A DNA stretch of 64,000 bases. Origin: QPIN01 sp965224575 (GTDB taxonomy: Bacteria; Pseudomonadota; Gammaproteobacteria; Methylococcales; Methylomonadaceae). Under the pieces are notes generated by a model. That model did not search any database. It saw only the letters and a list, made by a program, of their open reading frames with translations, and was not told where the DNA came from. The stretch covers positions 186,001 through 250,000 of the forward strand of contig CBDCZQ010000001.1 in the NCBI GenBank assembly GCA_965224575.1, given 5' to 3'. The translations under genes were made by a program, and so were the position numbers. Below are positions 1-9,179 of the stretch, in pieces. Position 1 is the first letter of the stretch; each line of letters starts with the position of its first letter.

Positions 1-77
1 TTACCGCAATTTTAGGGACAAGAATGATAGTGAATAAGGTGTATGGGAATCGCCATGTTGAAAAATTGTCAATTTAA
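1..77 (+). CDS. secD: Protein translocase subunit SecD, C-terminal end only
   Basis: The window opens inside this gene. The frame starting at base 3 reads TAILGTRMIVNKVYGN and ends KLSI then TAA. This matches the typical SecD C-terminus, where the last membrane helix runs into a GTR-x-IVN segment and a KLSI tail. SecD is an inner-membrane RND-family partner of SecF that uses the proton motive force to help SecYEG complete protein export. The stop lies 24 bases before secF, the usual secD-secF operon arrangement. Everything upstream is outside the window. Confidence 0.85.
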   Translation, partial: TAILGTRMIVNKVYGNRHVEKLSI

Positions 78-101
78 TTAGATTTAATTGGAAAAGAAAA
101 G

Positions 102-1028
102 ATGTTGAAAAACGAAATAGATTTTTTAGGTAAACGTAAAATAGCTCTGATTATTTCTAGCATATTAATTATTGTATCAATAATATCCTTAATTACTAAC
201 GGCTTAAAACTAGGAATTGATTTTACGGGTGGAACACTGGTAGAAATTGGGTATAAAAAGGCTCCGGATTTAGCTGAATTACGCAGTACATTGAATGATT
301 CAGGGTTTGAAGATGCAACAGTGCAAAATTTTGGTACTACCAAAGACGTGCTTATACGCTTAAAACCCCAAGAAGGAGTAAGTGATGTTGAGCTAAGTAG
401 TAAGGTATTAAATGCGATTAATAGTAAGACAGCAGAACCGGCTGATATTCGTAGAGTTGAATTTGTAGGCCCTCAAGTGGGGGATGAATTGGCTGAAGAT
501 GGTGGGCTAGCATTACTTTATTCTATGTTTGGAATCCTTATTTATGTTGCATGGCGTTTTGAACATAAATTTTCTTTAGGCTCCGTTGCTGCATTATTTC
601 ATGATGTCATTATAACATTAGGTTTTTTTTCCATTTTTCAGATGGAATTTGATTTAACAGTATTAGCTGCAGTTTTAGCAGTGATTGGTTATTCTCTTAA
701 TGACACAATTGTTGTTTATGACAGAATAAGAGAAAATTTTAGAACCTTAAGAAAAGGTGGGTCAGAACAAATAATGAATATTTCACTTAATCAAACATTA
801 AGTAGAACATTAATGACTTCAATCACCACTGCGCTTGTATTAGTTGCTTTAGCCTTATTAGGTGGTGAAATCATCCATAATTTTGCCATAGCACTTTTAA
901 TTGGTGTTGGTATTGGAACGTATTCATCTATTTTTGTCGCAAGCCCTATTGTATTGGCATTAGGTATAACTAAAGAAGATTTGATGTTACCTGTTAAAGA
1001 AGGTGAAGAGATAGATGAATTGCCCTAG
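102..1028 (+). CDS. secF: Protein translocase subunit SecF
   Basis: 308-residue inner-membrane protein, close to the usual SecF length. A first transmembrane helix (about residues 13-33) is followed by the family motif GIDFTGGTLVEI. A periplasmic loop follows to about residue 130, and then five further helices. The segment VLAVIGYSLNDTIVVYDRIREN (about residues 190-212, described here rather than as a functional proof) is the typical SecF/SecD RND signature. With SecD it forms the accessory complex that drives late steps of Sec export. ATG start with an A/G-rich stretch just upstream; it follows secD by 24 bases and is probably co-transcribed. Confidence 0.96.
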   Translation: MLKNEIDFLGKRKIALIISSILIIVSIISLITNGLKLGIDFTGGTLVEIGYKKAPDLAELRSTLNDSGFEDATVQNFGTTKDVLIRLKPQEGVSDVELSSKVLNAINSKTAEPADIRRVEFVGPQVGDELAEDGGLALLYSMFGILIYVAWRFEHKFSLGSVAALFHDVIITLGFFSIFQMEFDLTVLAAVLAVIGYSLNDTIVVYDRIRENFRTLRKGGSEQIMNISLNQTLSRTLMTSITTALVLVALALLGGEIIHNFAIALLIGVGIGTYSSIFVASPIVLALGITKEDLMLPVKEGEEIDELP

Positions 1029-1212
1029 TCGGCTAAATGGCTTTCTTTTTAGATTGATCACACGAAGTTTTCTAATCATTTGTATGGTAGATAATGATTA
1101 AGTGACAACGCTTTAAAAAAATATTTCTAAATAAGGCAGAGTTATTTAATTAACAAAAGCCTTAATAATTAATTTTTTAATAATTTACAACACAAAACTG
1201 GAGTTTACAAAA

Positions 1213-1644
1213 ATGGCAATAGAACGTACTTTTTCAATTATAAAACCTGATGCTGTAGCTAAGAATGTAATTGGTGAAATTGTAAGTCGTTTTGAAAAAA
1301 ATGGGTTAAAAATCGTGGCATCTAAAATGATGCAATTATCAAAAGAAAAGGCTGAGGGTTTTTATGCAGAGCACAAAGAACGTCCTTTTTTCAATGATTT
1401 AGTTGCATTTATGATTTCAGGCCCAGTTGTAGTGCAAGTTCTTGAAGGAGAAGGCGCTGTATTAAAAAATCGGGATCTGATGGGAGCAACAAACCCTAAA
1501 GAAGCCGATGCAGGAACAATTCGTGCTGATTTTGCCGAAAGTATTGATGAGAATGCCGTTCATGGATCAGATGCAACAGAATCTGCAGCAAGAGAAATTT
1601 CATATTTCTTTTCAAACGATGAGCTTTGTGACCGAATCCGCTAA
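1213..1644 (+). CDS. ndk: Nucleoside diphosphate kinase
   Basis: 143 residues, the standard length for this cytoplasmic enzyme. It transfers the gamma phosphate from ATP to other (d)NDPs through a phospho-histidine. The N-terminus MAIERTFSIIKPDAV and the active-site motif NAVHGSD, with the catalytic His at residue 117, are unmistakable. A GGAG Shine-Dalgarno lies 8-10 bases before the ATG. The next gene, rlmN, overlaps the ndk 3-prime end by about 26 bases, which suggests translational coupling. The ndk-rlmN-pilW order is common in gammaproteobacteria. Confidence 0.97.
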   Translation: MAIERTFSIIKPDAVAKNVIGEIVSRFEKNGLKIVASKMMQLSKEKAEGFYAEHKERPFFNDLVAFMISGPVVVQVLEGEGAVLKNRDLMGATNPKEADAGTIRADFAESIDENAVHGSDATESAAREISYFFSNDELCDRIR

Positions 1645-2731
1645 GCCAGAATTAATTAATTTACTTGATTTTGATAGAGAGGGTCTTAAAGCCTTCTTTG
1701 TTGGAATTAATGAAAAACCATTTCGAGCAACGCAGCTACTGAAATGGATTTATCAAGAAGATGTGACTAATTTTGATCAGATGACAAATCTGAGCAAGAC
1801 TTTGCGAACTTATCTGAAAGAACATTGTACGATAACAGCACCAGAAATGCTGGTTGAACAAATTGCTTCTGATGGTACCCGAAAATGGGCCATAGAAATG
1901 AGCTGTGGCAATCGGGTTGAATCTGTTTTTATTCCGGAAGAAAAACGAGGAACATTATGTGTATCCTCCCAAATAGGGTGCGCCTTGGCTTGTACTTTTT
2001 GCTCTACTGCAAGACAAGGGTTTAACCGAAATTTGTCTGTTTCTGAAATTATCGGCCAGCTTTATGTTGCTCAAAAACGGTTGGGACAGAAGATAAGAAT
2101 TACCAATGTGGTTATGATGGGCATGGGGGAACCCTTGCTTAATTTTAATAATGTTGTTGCAGCAATGAACTTGATGATGGATGATTTTACATTCGGGCTT
2201 TCTAAACGTCGGGTAACTATTAGTACATCAGGAGTCGTACCTGCAATGAATCGTTTAAATGAAGTTTGTGATGTGAGTATGGCGGTTTCATTACATGCGG
2301 CAAATGATGATCTTAGGGATGAATTAGTCCCCATTAATCAAAAGTATCCACTAAAAGAATTGATGGATTCATGTCGTGAATATGCAAAACAAGGGCCAAG
2401 AAAATATATTACCTTTGAATATGTTATGTTAGAAGGAGTTAATGATTCTATTCAGGATGCAAGGCAATTGGTTAAACTACTGAAAGATGTACCCTCTAAA
2501 ATAAACCTTATACCATTTAACCCATTTCCCAATTCTAATTATCTTTGCTCGCCGCGTGAGGTCATTTCTCAGTTTAAAGATGTGTTGTATAAAGCGGGTA
2601 TTGTAACGACAATTAGGAAGACTAGAGGCGAAGATATTGATGCGGCATGTGGCCAGTTAGTGGGTAAAGTTAAAGATAAAAGTCGTCGATATTTAAAATT
2701 ACAAAAAATGGGTGATACATATGTTGCATAG
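1619..2731 (+). CDS. rlmN: Dual-specificity 23S rRNA/tRNA adenine-C2 methyltransferase RlmN
   Basis: Radical-SAM enzyme that methylates A2503 of 23S rRNA and A37 of some tRNAs. The [4Fe-4S]-binding motif CxxxCxxC is seen as CALACTFC. It is preceded by the conserved Cys of TLCVSSQ and followed late in the protein by the second catalytic Cys of ACGQL. The open frame runs back to 1508, but that part lies inside ndk. The ATG at 1619, overlapping the ndk end, gives 370 residues beginning MSFVTESAKPEL, close to family length (E. coli 384). The 3-prime end overlaps pilW, so ndk-rlmN-pilW look co-transcribed. Confidence 0.93.
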   Translation: MSFVTESAKPELINLLDFDREGLKAFFVGINEKPFRATQLLKWIYQEDVTNFDQMTNLSKTLRTYLKEHCTITAPEMLVEQIASDGTRKWAIEMSCGNRVESVFIPEEKRGTLCVSSQIGCALACTFCSTARQGFNRNLSVSEIIGQLYVAQKRLGQKIRITNVVMMGMGEPLLNFNNVVAAMNLMMDDFTFGLSKRRVTISTSGVVPAMNRLNEVCDVSMAVSLHAANDDLRDELVPINQKYPLKELMDSCREYAKQGPRKYITFEYVMLEGVNDSIQDARQLVKLLKDVPSKINLIPFNPFPNSNYLCSPREVISQFKDVLYKAGIVTTIRKTRGEDIDAACGQLVGKVKDKSRRYLKLQKMGDTYVA

Positions 2732-3485
2732 TAAGAGTATTAAGTGTTTGCTAGTGGCTCTATTGTGTGTCTTTGTTAGTGCCTGTGTTAGCACTAAAAA
2801 GTCTAATAACTCTGTTTCAAATAAAGAAAAATCAGCATTAAATTTAAAAATGGGTGGACGCTATTTAGAAATGAATATGCTGGAAACTGCAAAAGAAAAA
2901 ATAGAATTATCAATTTCCTTAGATTCAAAAAATGCAAAGGCTTACAACACTTTAGGTGTATTATACGAGCGCTTGAAGCAATATGACATGGCTGGAAAAC
3001 AATATAAAAAAGCCATGCAGTTAGATGAGGAAAATGCAAGTATACTAAATAATTATGGTCGTTTTTTATGCGAAAAAGGTGATTATCAAGCAGGAATAGC
3101 ACTGTTAAAAAAGGCGATTACAATGCCTTTTAATCATAGGAAGTGGTTTGCATACACTAATATAGGACGATGCGAATTAGGGAAAGGTGATATGGCGATG
3201 GCTGAAAGAAATTTTCGCCAGGCGTTACAGGAAAATAAAAACTATTCACCTGCTCTGAGTGAAATGCAAAAAATAAGTTATAAAGCTAAAAAATATATGT
3301 CTGCTCGTGCATTTTTAGAACGTTATCTGGCTGTCACTAGGCATAGTGCGGAAACACTATGGTATGCAGTGCAAACAGAAAGAGCTTTAGGAAATAAGGC
3401 AATGTCAGAAAAATATAGGGATCAGTTGTTAATGAGGTTTCCTACATCAAAAGAATCTGAGCAAGTGAAAACAGCAATCAGATAA
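2721..3485 (+). CDS. pilW: Type IV pilus biogenesis lipoprotein PilW/PilF, TPR protein
   Basis: Tetratricopeptide lipoprotein; in the PilF/PilW family it pilots or stabilises the PilQ secretin in the outer membrane. After the ATG at 2721 there is a hydrophobic signal peptide ending in the lipobox VSAC (Cys at about residue 22). TPR units follow from about residue 35, for example NAKAYNTLGVLYERL and NASILNNYGRFLCEKG. The frame also opens at GTG 2712, but GGTG at 2711-2714 is well placed as ribosome binding site for 2721. It overlaps the rlmN stop by 11 bases. The next two genes expected in this cluster, rodZ and ispG, are missing before hisS. Confidence 0.85.
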   Translation: MLHSKSIKCLLVALLCVFVSACVSTKKSNNSVSNKEKSALNLKMGGRYLEMNMLETAKEKIELSISLDSKNAKAYNTLGVLYERLKQYDMAGKQYKKAMQLDEENASILNNYGRFLCEKGDYQAGIALLKKAITMPFNHRKWFAYTNIGRCELGKGDMAMAERNFRQALQENKNYSPALSEMQKISYKAKKYMSARAFLERYLAVTRHSAETLWYAVQTERALGNKAMSEKYRDQLLMRFPTSKESEQVKTAIR

Positions 3486-3546
3486 AAGCTACCCCATATT
3501 TAACTTACTATACTAAACTTTAACCCCCAAAGATTTATTTGATTTA

Positions 3547-4827
3547 ATGGCCACAAAAAATTCATCCGTTCAAGCTATTCGTGGAATGCATGATGTTCTA
3601 CCAGAACAGACTCCGCGCTGGCAATATGCCGAAAAAATAATCAGAAAAGTACTTGAAAGTTATTGTTATAAGGAAATTCGTTTACCTATTGTTGAAAAAA
3701 CAGAACTTTTTAAACGATCAATTGGTGAAGTTACAGATATTGTTGAAAAGGAAATGTATACCTTTGAGGACCGGAATAAAGAGTCCCTGACTCTAAGACC
3801 AGAAGGAACAGCCGGTTGTTTAAGAGCTTGTTTAGAACATGGCTTATTGCATAATCAAGTACATCGACTTTGGTATTATGGACCAATGTATCGATATGAG
3901 CGACCACAAAAAGGACGTTATCGACAGTTTTATCAGTTAGGTTTGGAAACTTATGGAATGCCTGGGCCAGATATTGATGCTGAAATTATTTTATTGACAG
4001 ATAGACTATGGAAAGAGTTAGGCATTCGCGATAAAGTAAAATTGCAGTTAAATACTTTAGGCTCAACTGAAGAAAGGATGGTGTATAGAGATAAGCTTGT
4101 AGACTATTTTAAGCAACATATTGATGTGTTAGATGAAGATAGTCTACGGAGACTGAAAACCAATCCGCTGAGAATTCTTGATAGTAAGAATAGAGATTTA
4201 CAAAAAGTAATTAAAGAGGCTCCTGAATTAATGGATTATCTTGGTGATGATAGTCGTTCCCATTTTGAAACATTAACAAAAACACTTGATCAATTAGGAG
4301 TTGATTACCAGTTAAATTCGAGATTAGTTCGGGGCTTGGACTATTATGGGAAGACTGTTTTTGAATGGGTTACTGAAGATTTAGGTGCGCAAGGAGCCAT
4401 TTGTGCGGGTGGTCGATATGATGGGCTAATCGAACAATTAGGTGGAAAAACAAATTACGCTATTGGTTTTGCAATGGGAATGGAAAGATTGTTGTTATTG
4501 TTGGAGCAATTAGATAATCTACCAGTTGACCGCTGTGTAGATGTCTATATGATATTGGTAGGTGAAGAGGCTGAAAAACAAGGTTTACTGCTTGCTGAAA
4601 CGATTAGAAATGAAATTGATGGAATTAAATTGCAAGTTAATTGTGGTGGTGGAAGTTTTAAAAGCCAATTTAAAAAAGCAGACAAAAGTAGTGCTGAATA
4701 CGCGATTATTTTAGGTGAGGACGAAGTAAGCCGAGGAGAGGTTTGTTTAAAGCCACTTAGAATAACTCAAGAGCAAACAAGCATGTCTCAAAAAGAGCTT
4801 ATAAAATTATTAATAGAAAAAATCTAA
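3547..4827 (+). CDS. hisS: Histidyl-tRNA synthetase
   Basis: 426-residue class II aminoacyl-tRNA synthetase that charges tRNA-His. Seen: N-terminal AIRGMHDVLP; motif 2 region with LRPEGTAGCLRAC and YRYERPQKGRYRQFYQLG; the histidine-binding segments LVRGLDYYGKTVFEW and GGRYDGL; motif 3 around GFAMGMERL. A C-terminal anticodon-binding domain starts near residue 330. Length fits the bacterial enzyme (E. coli 424). No strong Shine-Dalgarno is visible. It is followed by yfgM and bamB in the usual order, with a 157-base gap before yfgM. Confidence 0.96.
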   Translation: MATKNSSVQAIRGMHDVLPEQTPRWQYAEKIIRKVLESYCYKEIRLPIVEKTELFKRSIGEVTDIVEKEMYTFEDRNKESLTLRPEGTAGCLRACLEHGLLHNQVHRLWYYGPMYRYERPQKGRYRQFYQLGLETYGMPGPDIDAEIILLTDRLWKELGIRDKVKLQLNTLGSTEERMVYRDKLVDYFKQHIDVLDEDSLRRLKTNPLRILDSKNRDLQKVIKEAPELMDYLGDDSRSHFETLTKTLDQLGVDYQLNSRLVRGLDYYGKTVFEWVTEDLGAQGAICAGGRYDGLIEQLGGKTNYAIGFAMGMERLLLLLEQLDNLPVDRCVDVYMILVGEEAEKQGLLLAETIRNEIDGIKLQVNCGGGSFKSQFKKADKSSAEYAIILGEDEVSRGEVCLKPLRITQEQTSMSQKELIKLLIEKI

Positions 4828-4984
4828 GCAAGAAATTAAAATTCTTATTCATTAATAAAGTGAATACATTTAAGTTGGGCTAATATATTTTATTTTTTGA
4901 AAGTTTAAAAAGTGATGAGCGGTAGGCTTGAATAAATTGTAAAGCCTTTTAGAGTTAATAGATTATAAATTATAGAGAATAAAC

Positions 4985-5647
4985 GTGGAAATTTACGATA
5001 CAGATGAAGAGCAGGTAGCTGCTTTAAAAAGATGGTGGAAAGAAAATGGAACCGCAACTTTAACAGGCGTTGTAATCGGAGTGATGCTGATTGCAGGTTG
5101 GAAATTTTGGCAGAATTATACTAAAGATAAGGCCAATCAGGCATCTGTACTATATGGGCAATTGCTTGATGATGTTGGCAAGGGAAAGGACGATGCTACA
5201 CAAAAAATTAGTGCGCGTATTTCAGAGGATTTTGATTCAACAGTATATGCCGCTTACTCAGATTTTCTTCTTGCAAAAACTAAAGTGAAACAAGGCGATT
5301 TAGATGCTGCACAAGTTCTATTTAAAAAGCTAATGAGTGAAGCTGATTCTCCTGAATTAAGAAATCTAGCAAGAATCAGATTGATTAGGGTTTTATACTC
5401 AACTGGCGAAAATGAAAAAGGGTTACAATTAATTGCTGAAGCTGACCAATCAAGCGCACAAGGTTTTATTTCTAGTTATGACGAATTAAAAGGTGACCTT
5501 TATGTTGCTTTGGATCGCTTAGGGGAGGCAAGAACAGCTTACCAAAGCGCTCTTAGGTCAGGTAGTGGCTCTCGTTTATTACAGTTTAAGCTGGATGATA
5601 TTTCTGTTTCAGAAGTTTTGGAAAGTAATACTAAGGCAGAAGGCTAG
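4985..5647 (+). CDS. yfgM: YfgM-like ancillary SecYEG translocon subunit, TPR-like membrane protein
   Basis: 220 residues with a GTG start. N-terminal cytoplasmic segment EIYDTDEEQVAALKRWWKEN is typical of YfgM. A single membrane helix follows (about residues 20-40, LTGVVIGVMLIAGWKFW), then a periplasmic alpha-helical TPR-like domain. In E. coli YfgM associates with SecYEG and the chaperone PpiD. Position between hisS and bamB is the conserved location. A partner gene, ppiD, is in the same window at 16.8 kb. Confidence 0.87.
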   Translation: MEIYDTDEEQVAALKRWWKENGTATLTGVVIGVMLIAGWKFWQNYTKDKANQASVLYGQLLDDVGKGKDDATQKISARISEDFDSTVYAAYSDFLLAKTKVKQGDLDAAQVLFKKLMSEADSPELRNLARIRLIRVLYSTGENEKGLQLIAEADQSSAQGFISSYDELKGDLYVALDRLGEARTAYQSALRSGSGSRLLQFKLDDISVSEVLESNTKAEG

Positions 5648-5678
5648 TTTCTTTTTCTAAACGTAACTGAAAGATTTA

Positions 5679-6896
5679 ATGAAACAATTAAAGCGAAATA
5701 TAACTTTATTTTTTAGTCATCTTGCTATTTTATTGCTGACTGGTTGTGCTGCATTAGAATCAACCAATGAATTTGTCTCGGGAGTAAGCAGCTATTTTAT
5801 GGGCGGTGAGGATAATCAAGAACCGCCAGCTGAGTTAGTTGAATATACGCAGGAAATTGAAATTGAAGAACTTTGGAGTAAAAATGTAACAGAAGGAGAA
5901 GGAGACGAGCAATTTTTAAACCTTGTGCTGGTGGTTAGTCGAGGAAATGCATTGGTTGCAGATATGGAAGGGTTGATACAGGCACGGGATATAAAAACGG
6001 GTGATTTAGTTTGGGAAACAGAGACAGAATATAGCTTTTCTTCTGGACCTGGTGTTGATGATGACTTAGTTGTTTTAGCAACAAGTAATGCCAAGATTGT
6101 TGCTGTAGATATAGAAACAGGAGAACAGAAATGGGATGCCACTGTTTCAAGTGAAGTTTTAGCAAAACCTGTTTTGACAGGAAATATTGTCATTGTTCGG
6201 ACAACTGACGGTAAGTTACTTGCTTTAAACAAAGAAGATGGAACCCAATTGTGGGTTTTTGAAAAAAGTGTACCAGCCTTAAGTATCAGAGGAACAGGGA
6301 CTCCAATTATTGTTGATAAAAATATTATTGCTGGTTATGCAAATGGAAAATTACAAGCTTTAAGATTATCTGATGGAAAAAGTGGTTGGGAAACCAGTAT
6401 AGATATACCGAGTGGGAGATCAGAAGTAGAACGCTTAGTTGACTTAGATGTTGATCCTGTTGAAACTGATGGCATTGTCTTTATTTCTAGCTATCAAGGT
6501 GGAACAACTGCCGTTTTAGCAGCTGATGGTGACGTGTTATGGCGGAATGAAGATGTGTCTTCATTTGCTGGAATGAGTTATGATTGGAAATATTTATATG
6601 TTAGTGATGCGAGTAGCCATGTTTGGCAGTTAGACCAACGTAATGGCGCATCCCTTTGGAAACAGGATAAATTGTTTAATAGGGTGTTGACTGCACCTGT
6701 GACATACGAAGATTATGTGGTCATCGGTGACTATGAAGGTTATTTACATTGGCTGGCAGTGAGTGATGGACGCCAATTGGGTCGAGTAAAAGTTGCAGAC
6801 TCAGCAATAGAGGCGAAACCGGTAGTTATTGATAACGTAGTCTATGTCTATTCAAAAGATGGCACTCTTGCTGCTTTAAAAGCAAAATTATTTTAA
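5679..6896 (+). CDS. bamB: Outer membrane protein assembly factor BamB
   Basis: 405-residue lipoprotein of the BAM complex that helps fold and insert beta-barrel proteins. The signal peptide ends in the lipobox LTGC (Cys at about residue 23). The rest is an eight-bladed PQQ-type beta-propeller, shown by repeated blades such as GDLVWETETE, GEQKWDATVSSEV, GTQLWVFEKSV and GASLWKQDKLF. Length fits the family (E. coli 392). It lies 31 bases after yfgM and upstream of der, the conserved order. Confidence 0.95.
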   Translation: MKQLKRNITLFFSHLAILLLTGCAALESTNEFVSGVSSYFMGGEDNQEPPAELVEYTQEIEIEELWSKNVTEGEGDEQFLNLVLVVSRGNALVADMEGLIQARDIKTGDLVWETETEYSFSSGPGVDDDLVVLATSNAKIVAVDIETGEQKWDATVSSEVLAKPVLTGNIVIVRTTDGKLLALNKEDGTQLWVFEKSVPALSIRGTGTPIIVDKNIIAGYANGKLQALRLSDGKSGWETSIDIPSGRSEVERLVDLDVDPVETDGIVFISSYQGGTTAVLAADGDVLWRNEDVSSFAGMSYDWKYLYVSDASSHVWQLDQRNGASLWKQDKLFNRVLTAPVTYEDYVVIGDYEGYLHWLAVSDGRQLGRVKVADSAIEAKPVVIDNVVYVYSKDGTLAALKAKLF

Positions 6897-6992
6897 TGAC
6901 AGGAATCTCCTGAAATTGCACTGCTAATTGTTATTTTGTTTGGATAAACTACCTTAAGAGAATAAATTTCTTAAACCTAAGCCTTATCTCTT

Positions 6993-7021
6993 GCATGTTT
7001 TCTGATCAATCAGCAAACATG
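6993..7021. terminator. Inverted repeat between bamB and der, possible terminator
   Basis: GCATGTTT at 6993-7000 pairs perfectly with AAACATGC at 7014-7021. A nested CTGA/TCAG pair lies inside, giving a strong stem-loop. It is followed by TGATTTTCTT, only moderately T-rich. It may end the hisS-yfgM-bamB transcript before der, or be a regulatory hairpin in the der leader. Confidence 0.4.
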
Positions 7022-7068
7022 CTGATTTTCTTACACCTTGCCATATTATTTCAGAGAATATTCACTTC

Positions 7069-8457
7069 ATGTTACCCGTTATTGCCTTAGTTGGCCGTCC
7101 AAATGTTGGAAAATCAACACTCTTTAATTATTTAACTCGGAGTCGAGATGCATTAGTTGCAGATTACCCTGGTCTGACAAGAGATCGTAAATATGGTCGA
7201 GTAAAAAGAGGAGAGAGAGACTGTTTAGTTGTTGATACGGGAGGTATTGTTGAGGCGAGTGAGGGTATAGATAGCTTTGCTAAAAAACAGGTGCAAGTTG
7301 CATTAGGTGAAGCCGATATTGTTTTTTTTATGGTTGATGCACGCGAGGGAATGAATAGCTCTGATGAGGTAATAGCTGCTTCCTTAAGGAAGTTAGATAA
7401 ACCTGTTGTTTTAGTTGCGAATAAGATTGATGGGTTAAATGCAGATATAGCCACGGTTGATTTTTTTTCATTAGCATTAGGAGAGCCAGTTCAGATAGCT
7501 GCAACACATGGACGAGGAGTGGGTGAATTATTAACTCGAATTGATGAATTAATTGTTTTAACCGATGATGAAATAGAGGAAGAGTTAAAAGGTATTAGTA
7601 TTGCAGTAATTGGTAGACCTAATGTTGGCAAGTCAACTTTAGTTAATAGGATATTAGGTGAAGAACGGGTTGTTGTTTTTGATGAAGCAGGAACAACTCG
7701 AGATAGTATTTACATTCCTTTTGAAAGAAATCAGCAACAATTTACTTTAATTGATACAGCAGGGATGAGGCGAAAAGCCAAGGTATCTTTGGTTGTAGAA
7801 AAATTTAGTATTATTAAAGCATTACAATCTGTTGAAAAAGCAAATGTTGTTATTTATTTAATAGATGCTAGAGAAGGTGTCACGGATCAGGATGCTCATC
7901 TTTTAGGTATGGTTTTAGAAGCAGGTAGGGCGCTTATTATTGGGTTAAACAAATGGGATGGAATTAGCGTTGATCAGAAAGAGTTAGTTAAAAAACAGCT
8001 TGAGATTAAATTGTCTTTTTTAGAATTTGCAGAGAAACATCCAATATCGGCTCTGCACGGAAGTGGCGTTGGTAAATTATTTGATGTAGTGCATGATTTA
8101 TATGATGCTGCAATGGTCGATATGTCCACCCCCGTATTAAGCAGGATTTTGAAAGAAGCACTTGCCGCACATCAACCTCCTTTGGTTAGAGGGCGTAGAA
8201 TTAAATTAAAATATGCCCATCAAGGTGGACGTAATCCACCAACCGTTGTGATTCATGGTGTGCAAACAGATGCAATACCTGGAGCATACAAACGATTTTT
8301 GATGAATTATTTTAGGACTCAATTAGAGCTAAAGGGAACTCCAGTTAGATTGGTTTTTAAATCAACGGAAAACCCTTTTAAAGGATTAAAAAATAAACTC
8401 ACTGAAAGACAAGTAAAAAAACGTCAGCGTTTGGTTCGGCATCATAAAAAAAAATAA
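7069..8457 (+). CDS. der: Ribosome biogenesis GTPase Der (EngA)
   Basis: 462-residue protein with two tandem GTPase domains, the hallmark of Der, which acts in late 50S subunit assembly. G1 motifs GRPNVGKST occur near residues 8-16 and 183-191. DTGG/DTAG G3 motifs and NKxD-type G4 motifs (NKID, NKWD) are present in both domains. A C-terminal KH-like domain with the basic tail TERQVKKRQRLVRHHKKK completes it. It comes 172 bases after bamB with an inverted repeat between, so it may have its own promoter. Confidence 0.97.
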   Translation: MLPVIALVGRPNVGKSTLFNYLTRSRDALVADYPGLTRDRKYGRVKRGERDCLVVDTGGIVEASEGIDSFAKKQVQVALGEADIVFFMVDAREGMNSSDEVIAASLRKLDKPVVLVANKIDGLNADIATVDFFSLALGEPVQIAATHGRGVGELLTRIDELIVLTDDEIEEELKGISIAVIGRPNVGKSTLVNRILGEERVVVFDEAGTTRDSIYIPFERNQQQFTLIDTAGMRRKAKVSLVVEKFSIIKALQSVEKANVVIYLIDAREGVTDQDAHLLGMVLEAGRALIIGLNKWDGISVDQKELVKKQLEIKLSFLEFAEKHPISALHGSGVGKLFDVVHDLYDAAMVDMSTPVLSRILKEALAAHQPPLVRGRRIKLKYAHQGGRNPPTVVIHGVQTDAIPGAYKRFLMNYFRTQLELKGTPVRLVFKSTENPFKGLKNKLTERQVKKRQRLVRHHKKK

Positions 8458-8491
8458 CTTTTCAATTATCATTTTAATGTCCTTACCTTAA

Positions 8492-8557
8492 GGAATCTCT
8501 GATTAAGTCGATTAGAATTTAGCTTGCTAAAAATAATTGGACTTGATCAGAGGTTTC
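8492..8557. repeat. Imperfect inverted repeat with nested hairpin upstream of tpx
   Basis: The 18-base arm GGAATCTCTGATTAAGTC at 8492-8509 pairs with GACTTGATCAGAGGTTTC at 8540-8557, with three non-Watson-Crick positions. The 30-base loop itself contains TTTAGC-TT-GCTAAA (8518-8531). The right arm is followed by TTTAAAATAAA. It could be the der terminator, the remnant of a small MITE, or a structured leader of tpx; the sequence does not decide. Confidence 0.5.
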
Positions 8558-8612
8558 TTTAAAATAAATGTAGAATATTTTGATTAAATTATTGAAATAA
8601 TAGGAATAAATA

Positions 8613-9116
8613 ATGGCTAAAATTACGTTTCTAGGAAAACCGCTTACAACTTCTGGTGAGTTGCCTCAAGTTGGTTCGAAGGTACCTGACTTCTCACTAG
8701 TGAGTGGAAAGTTAAATGATGTAACACTTGCAACTTATGCAGAAAAGAGAAAAATACTTAGTATAGTACCTAGTCTTGATACGCCAACTTGCGCTGCGTC
8801 GACACGGATTTTTAATCAAAAAGCAAACACTTATGAAAATACCGTTGTTTTGGTAATATCTGCTGATTTACCCTTTGCACAAAGCCGTTTTTGTGAATCC
8901 GAAGATTTAAAAAATGTAATTCCTTTGTCAACTTTTCGTTCAAATTTTGCTGAGGATTATGGTGTAAATATACTTGATACTGTGCTGGCGGGCTTGATGG
9001 CTCGTGCCATAGTGATTGTTGATGAAAAAAATAATGTAGCATATACAGAATTGGTTACTGAAATAGCGGATGAGCCAGATTATGAAAGTGCTTTAGAAAT
9101 AATTAAAAACCTCTAA
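8613..9116 (+). CDS. tpx: Thiol peroxidase Tpx
   Basis: 167-residue atypical 2-Cys peroxiredoxin that reduces hydrogen peroxide and alkyl hydroperoxides using thioredoxin. The peroxidatic Cys is in SLDTPTCAAS (about residue 60). The resolving Cys is in QSRFCESEDL (about residue 94). The N-terminal TFLGKPLTTSGELPQVGSK is typical of Tpx. Length equals the E. coli enzyme (168). It appears monocistronic, with an inverted repeat upstream. Confidence 0.96.
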   Translation: MAKITFLGKPLTTSGELPQVGSKVPDFSLVSGKLNDVTLATYAEKRKILSIVPSLDTPTCAASTRIFNQKANTYENTVVLVISADLPFAQSRFCESEDLKNVIPLSTFRSNFAEDYGVNILDTVLAGLMARAIVIVDEKNNVAYTELVTEIADEPDYESALEIIKNL

Positions 9117-9179
9117 ATATTAGTTAGTCGTTTTATTCAGTAAAAAATAGTAATAATACGTTGGCAAAAACAAAAATCA

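Noticed and set aside
1073..1100. Hairpin TAATCATT/AATGATTA between secF and ndk as terminator
   Set aside because: Only eight A-T-rich pairs and no following T-run; too weak to call.
1508..1618. N-terminal extension of rlmN inside ndk
   Set aside because: The extra 37 codons are the shadow of the ndk active-site region in another frame; ATG 1619 gives the conserved RlmN length.
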